Shown here: positions 6,162-6,971 of the stretch, one piece after another
How positions within the stretch are numbered: position 1 is the first letter of the stretch
Layout: every line of letters starts with the position of its first letter
DNA from: an uncultured Collinsella sp.
Lineage (GTDB): Bacteria; Actinomycetota; Coriobacteriia; Coriobacteriales; Coriobacteriaceae
DNA length: 6,971 nucleotides
Assembly: GCA_900756725.1 (NCBI GenBank)
Contig: CAAELJ010000120.1
Coordinates: forward strand, 1 to 6,971
Direction: 5' to 3'
Program-made: the position numbers and the translations under genes
The notes under the pieces: model-generated
What the model was told of the DNA's origin: nothing
The model's input: only the letters and a program-made list of their open reading frames with translations
The model's database searches: none

Positions 6162-6169
6162 TATACAAT
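6162..6169 (+). promoter_or_regulatory. Probable -10 region of the winged-helix gene
   Basis: TATACAAT contains TACAAT (6164-6169), which matches the -10 consensus at five of six positions. It lies in an AT-rich stretch just after the upstream terminator. No -35 is found at correct spacing: TTTACC (6134-6139) is too far away. If used, it leaves a leader of about 110 bases. Confidence 0.45.
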
Positions 6170-6183
6170 AGTCGTAACTGTTT

Positions 6184-6228
6184 CATCCTTAGCGGGATGC
6201 CGCATGATGGATATTACCTGCCATCGTG
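6184..6228 (+). other. Two hairpins in the leader of the winged-helix gene
   Basis: CATCC/GGATG (6184-6188 with 6195-6199) has a 6-base loop. CATGATGG/CCATCGTG (6203-6210 with 6221-6228) forms 8 pairs including one G-U, with a 10-base loop. Both lie between the probable promoter and the ribosome site. A role in control is inferred from position only. Confidence 0.35.
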
Positions 6229-6273
6229 AGGTGTGTCGGTCGTGCACGGCGCGCTGGATGCTCGTGCTCGGTT

Positions 6274-6281
6274 AGAGGAGG
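6274..6281 (+). promoter_or_regulatory. Ribosome binding site that sets the winged-helix start
   Basis: AGAGGAGG lies 5 bases before the ATG at 6287 and is nearly complementary to the 16S tail. The alternative GTG at 6233 has GAGG only one base upstream, so 6287 is preferred. Confidence 0.75.
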
Positions 6282-6286
6282 CTGCC

Positions 6287-6622
6287 ATGGCGGGCAAGGG
6301 TCGTGCGAGTGTCAACGATATGAAGCGTGTCGAAGTGCTGGTGTTGATGGAGATTGCCCAGCAATCCGAAAGTGGCGGGACATATGGCTTCTCGCGCAAA
6401 ACGCTTGCGGAGCACGTTGGGGTGTCTCCGTATCGAGCCCGCGCCGCAATTGAGCGCTTGGATTCTGACGGTTTGATCGAGGTCGTTTCGCGTTATAGCG
6501 AGGATGGCGGCCAGCTTGCAAATGGTATTTGCCTTACCGAGCGTGGCGGGTGGTATCTGAAAGGCATCCGCGCGGGTATGCTCGTTCGGGATATGCTCAG
6601 GGACGAGCTTGCCGATCGGTAG
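6287..6622 (+). CDS. Small winged-helix DNA-binding protein, probable transcriptional regulator
   Basis: A 111-residue protein with no membrane segment. A hydrophobic helix at about 12-25 is followed by a helix-turn-helix stretch at about 35-66: FSRKTLAEHVGVSP, the turn, then YRARAAIERLDSDGLIEV as recognition helix and following strand. A wing-like segment follows at about 67-84. The pattern of 'choose element, no pairing, short linker, DGLIEV' is common to GntR- and MarR-like winged helices. No ligand-binding domain is present, so it may respond to a partner or act as a dimer; the last 25 residues could form a dimerisation helix. Codon use is less C-ending than in arcA. It is flanked by terminators, and its target is unknown. 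Its own leader and the adjacent pyrG are possible targets only because they are close. Confidence 0.75.
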   Translation: MAGKGRASVNDMKRVEVLVLMEIAQQSESGGTYGFSRKTLAEHVGVSPYRARAAIERLDSDGLIEVVSRYSEDGGQLANGICLTERGGWYLKGIRAGMLVRDMLRDELADR

Positions 6623-6646
6623 CGATCTGCCGCCTAAGTTGTTGCT

Positions 6647-6677
6647 ACGCCGCTGGGTCCCGGGCGGCGTTTTGTTT
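6647..6677 (+). terminator. Intrinsic terminator before pyrG
   Basis: ACGCCGC (6647-6653) pairs with GCGGCGT (6664-6670) around a 10-base loop and is followed by TTTGTTT. It ends the winged-helix transcript, so pyrG should have its own promoter between here and 6799. A small GATCG/CGATC stem (6614-6627) spans the stop codon upstream. Confidence 0.85.
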
Positions 6678-6737
6678 CGAGATGGAGAAATGCAAGCACT
6701 TTGGTGAAAAATGGCGAACTGCTTCTTTCTCGAGTAT

Positions 6738-6780
6738 TACAATGAAGACCCGTAAGATGTGTATGGACAACTTCTACGGG
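6738..6780 (+). promoter_or_regulatory. Probable pyrG -10 box and hairpin at the mRNA 5' end
   Basis: TACAAT (6738-6743) matches the -10 consensus at five of six positions and would place the transcription start near 6749-6751, at CCC. That CCC begins the 5' arm of a hairpin: CCCGTA (6749-6754) with TACGGG (6775-6780), extended by GA/TC past a bulged A. The pyrG ribosome site AGG (6787-6789) follows 6 bases after the hairpin. No convincing -35 was found. Confidence 0.4.
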
Positions 6781-6798
6781 AAGCGCAGGTAATTCAAT

Positions 6799-6971
6799 AT
6801 GACTAAGCATGTGTTTGTGACCGGCGGCGTGGTTTCGTCTTTGGGCAAGGGCATTACCGCGGCATCGCTGGGCCGTTTGCTCAAGTCGCGCGGCTACAAG
6901 GTGACGATGCAGAAGGCCGACCCGTATCTGAACGTCGACCCCGGTACCATGAGCCCGTTCCAGCACGGTGA
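6799..6971 (+). CDS. pyrG: CTP synthase, N-terminal part, cut by the window edge
   Basis: CTP synthase makes CTP from UTP, ATP and glutamine, the last step of de novo pyrimidine nucleotide synthesis, in the cytoplasm. Only the first 57 codons and two bases of the next are present. They belong to the synthetase domain: the nucleotide-binding loop [12 protein letters not shown] at 7-18, [14 protein letters not shown] at 19-32, and [17 protein letters not shown] at 41-57, which are near-invariant in the family. The start is set by the conserved KHVFVTGG opening and an AGG site (6787-6789) 9 bases upstream. The glutaminase half, about 480 further residues, lies beyond the window. Nothing suggests truncation other than the window edge. 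Confidence 0.95.
   Translation, partial: MTKHVFVTGGVVSSLGKGITAASLGRLLKSRGYKVTMQKADPYLNVDPGTMSPFQHG

Noticed and set aside
6233..6286. GTG start for the winged-helix protein, adding 18 residues
   Set aside because: Its ribosome site is only one base away, while the ATG at 6287 has a near-perfect site at good spacing and the DNA-binding domain lies downstream of both.

Overview
The window is ordinary bacterial chromosome: GC-rich, with coding sequence strongly biased to C or G in third codon positions. Gene content and protein flavour suggest a gut actinobacterium of the Coriobacteriia, perhaps close to Collinsella. That assignment rests on recognition, not on a search. All recognised genes lie on the + strand.

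Layout. Positions 25-3993 carry an arginine catabolism cluster: arginine deiminase (arcA), ornithine carbamoyltransferase (arcB) and a YfcC/DcuC-type membrane transporter that is probably the arginine/ornithine exchanger. arcA and arcB are separated by two hairpins without a U-tract. arcB ends in a strong intrinsic terminator that sits in front of the transporter. The carbamate kinase that would complete the ATP-yielding pathway is not in this window.

Positions 3994-4548 hold no convincing protein gene but are unusually structured. They contain a run of at least six hairpins, some mutually exclusive, then a strong bidirectional terminator nested in a longer inverted repeat, then an imperfect tandem repeat of about 73-base period. 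A near-perfect -10 box closes the region just before the next gene. This is the least explained part of the window.

Positions 4549-6030 encode a DUF1846 (UPF0371) protein of unknown function with its own terminator. Positions 6287-6622 encode a small winged-helix DNA-binding protein behind a structured leader of about 110 bases. Position 6799 to the window edge is the start of pyrG (CTP synthase), which has a short leader with a hairpin at the probable mRNA 5' end.

How the genes work together. ArcA turns arginine into citrulline and ammonia. ArcB splits citrulline with phosphate into ornithine and carbamoyl phosphate. The transporter would bring in arginine and export ornithine. The three downstream genes are separated from this cluster and from one another by terminators and look like independent units. 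I found no CRISPR array, transposase, tRNA or rRNA.
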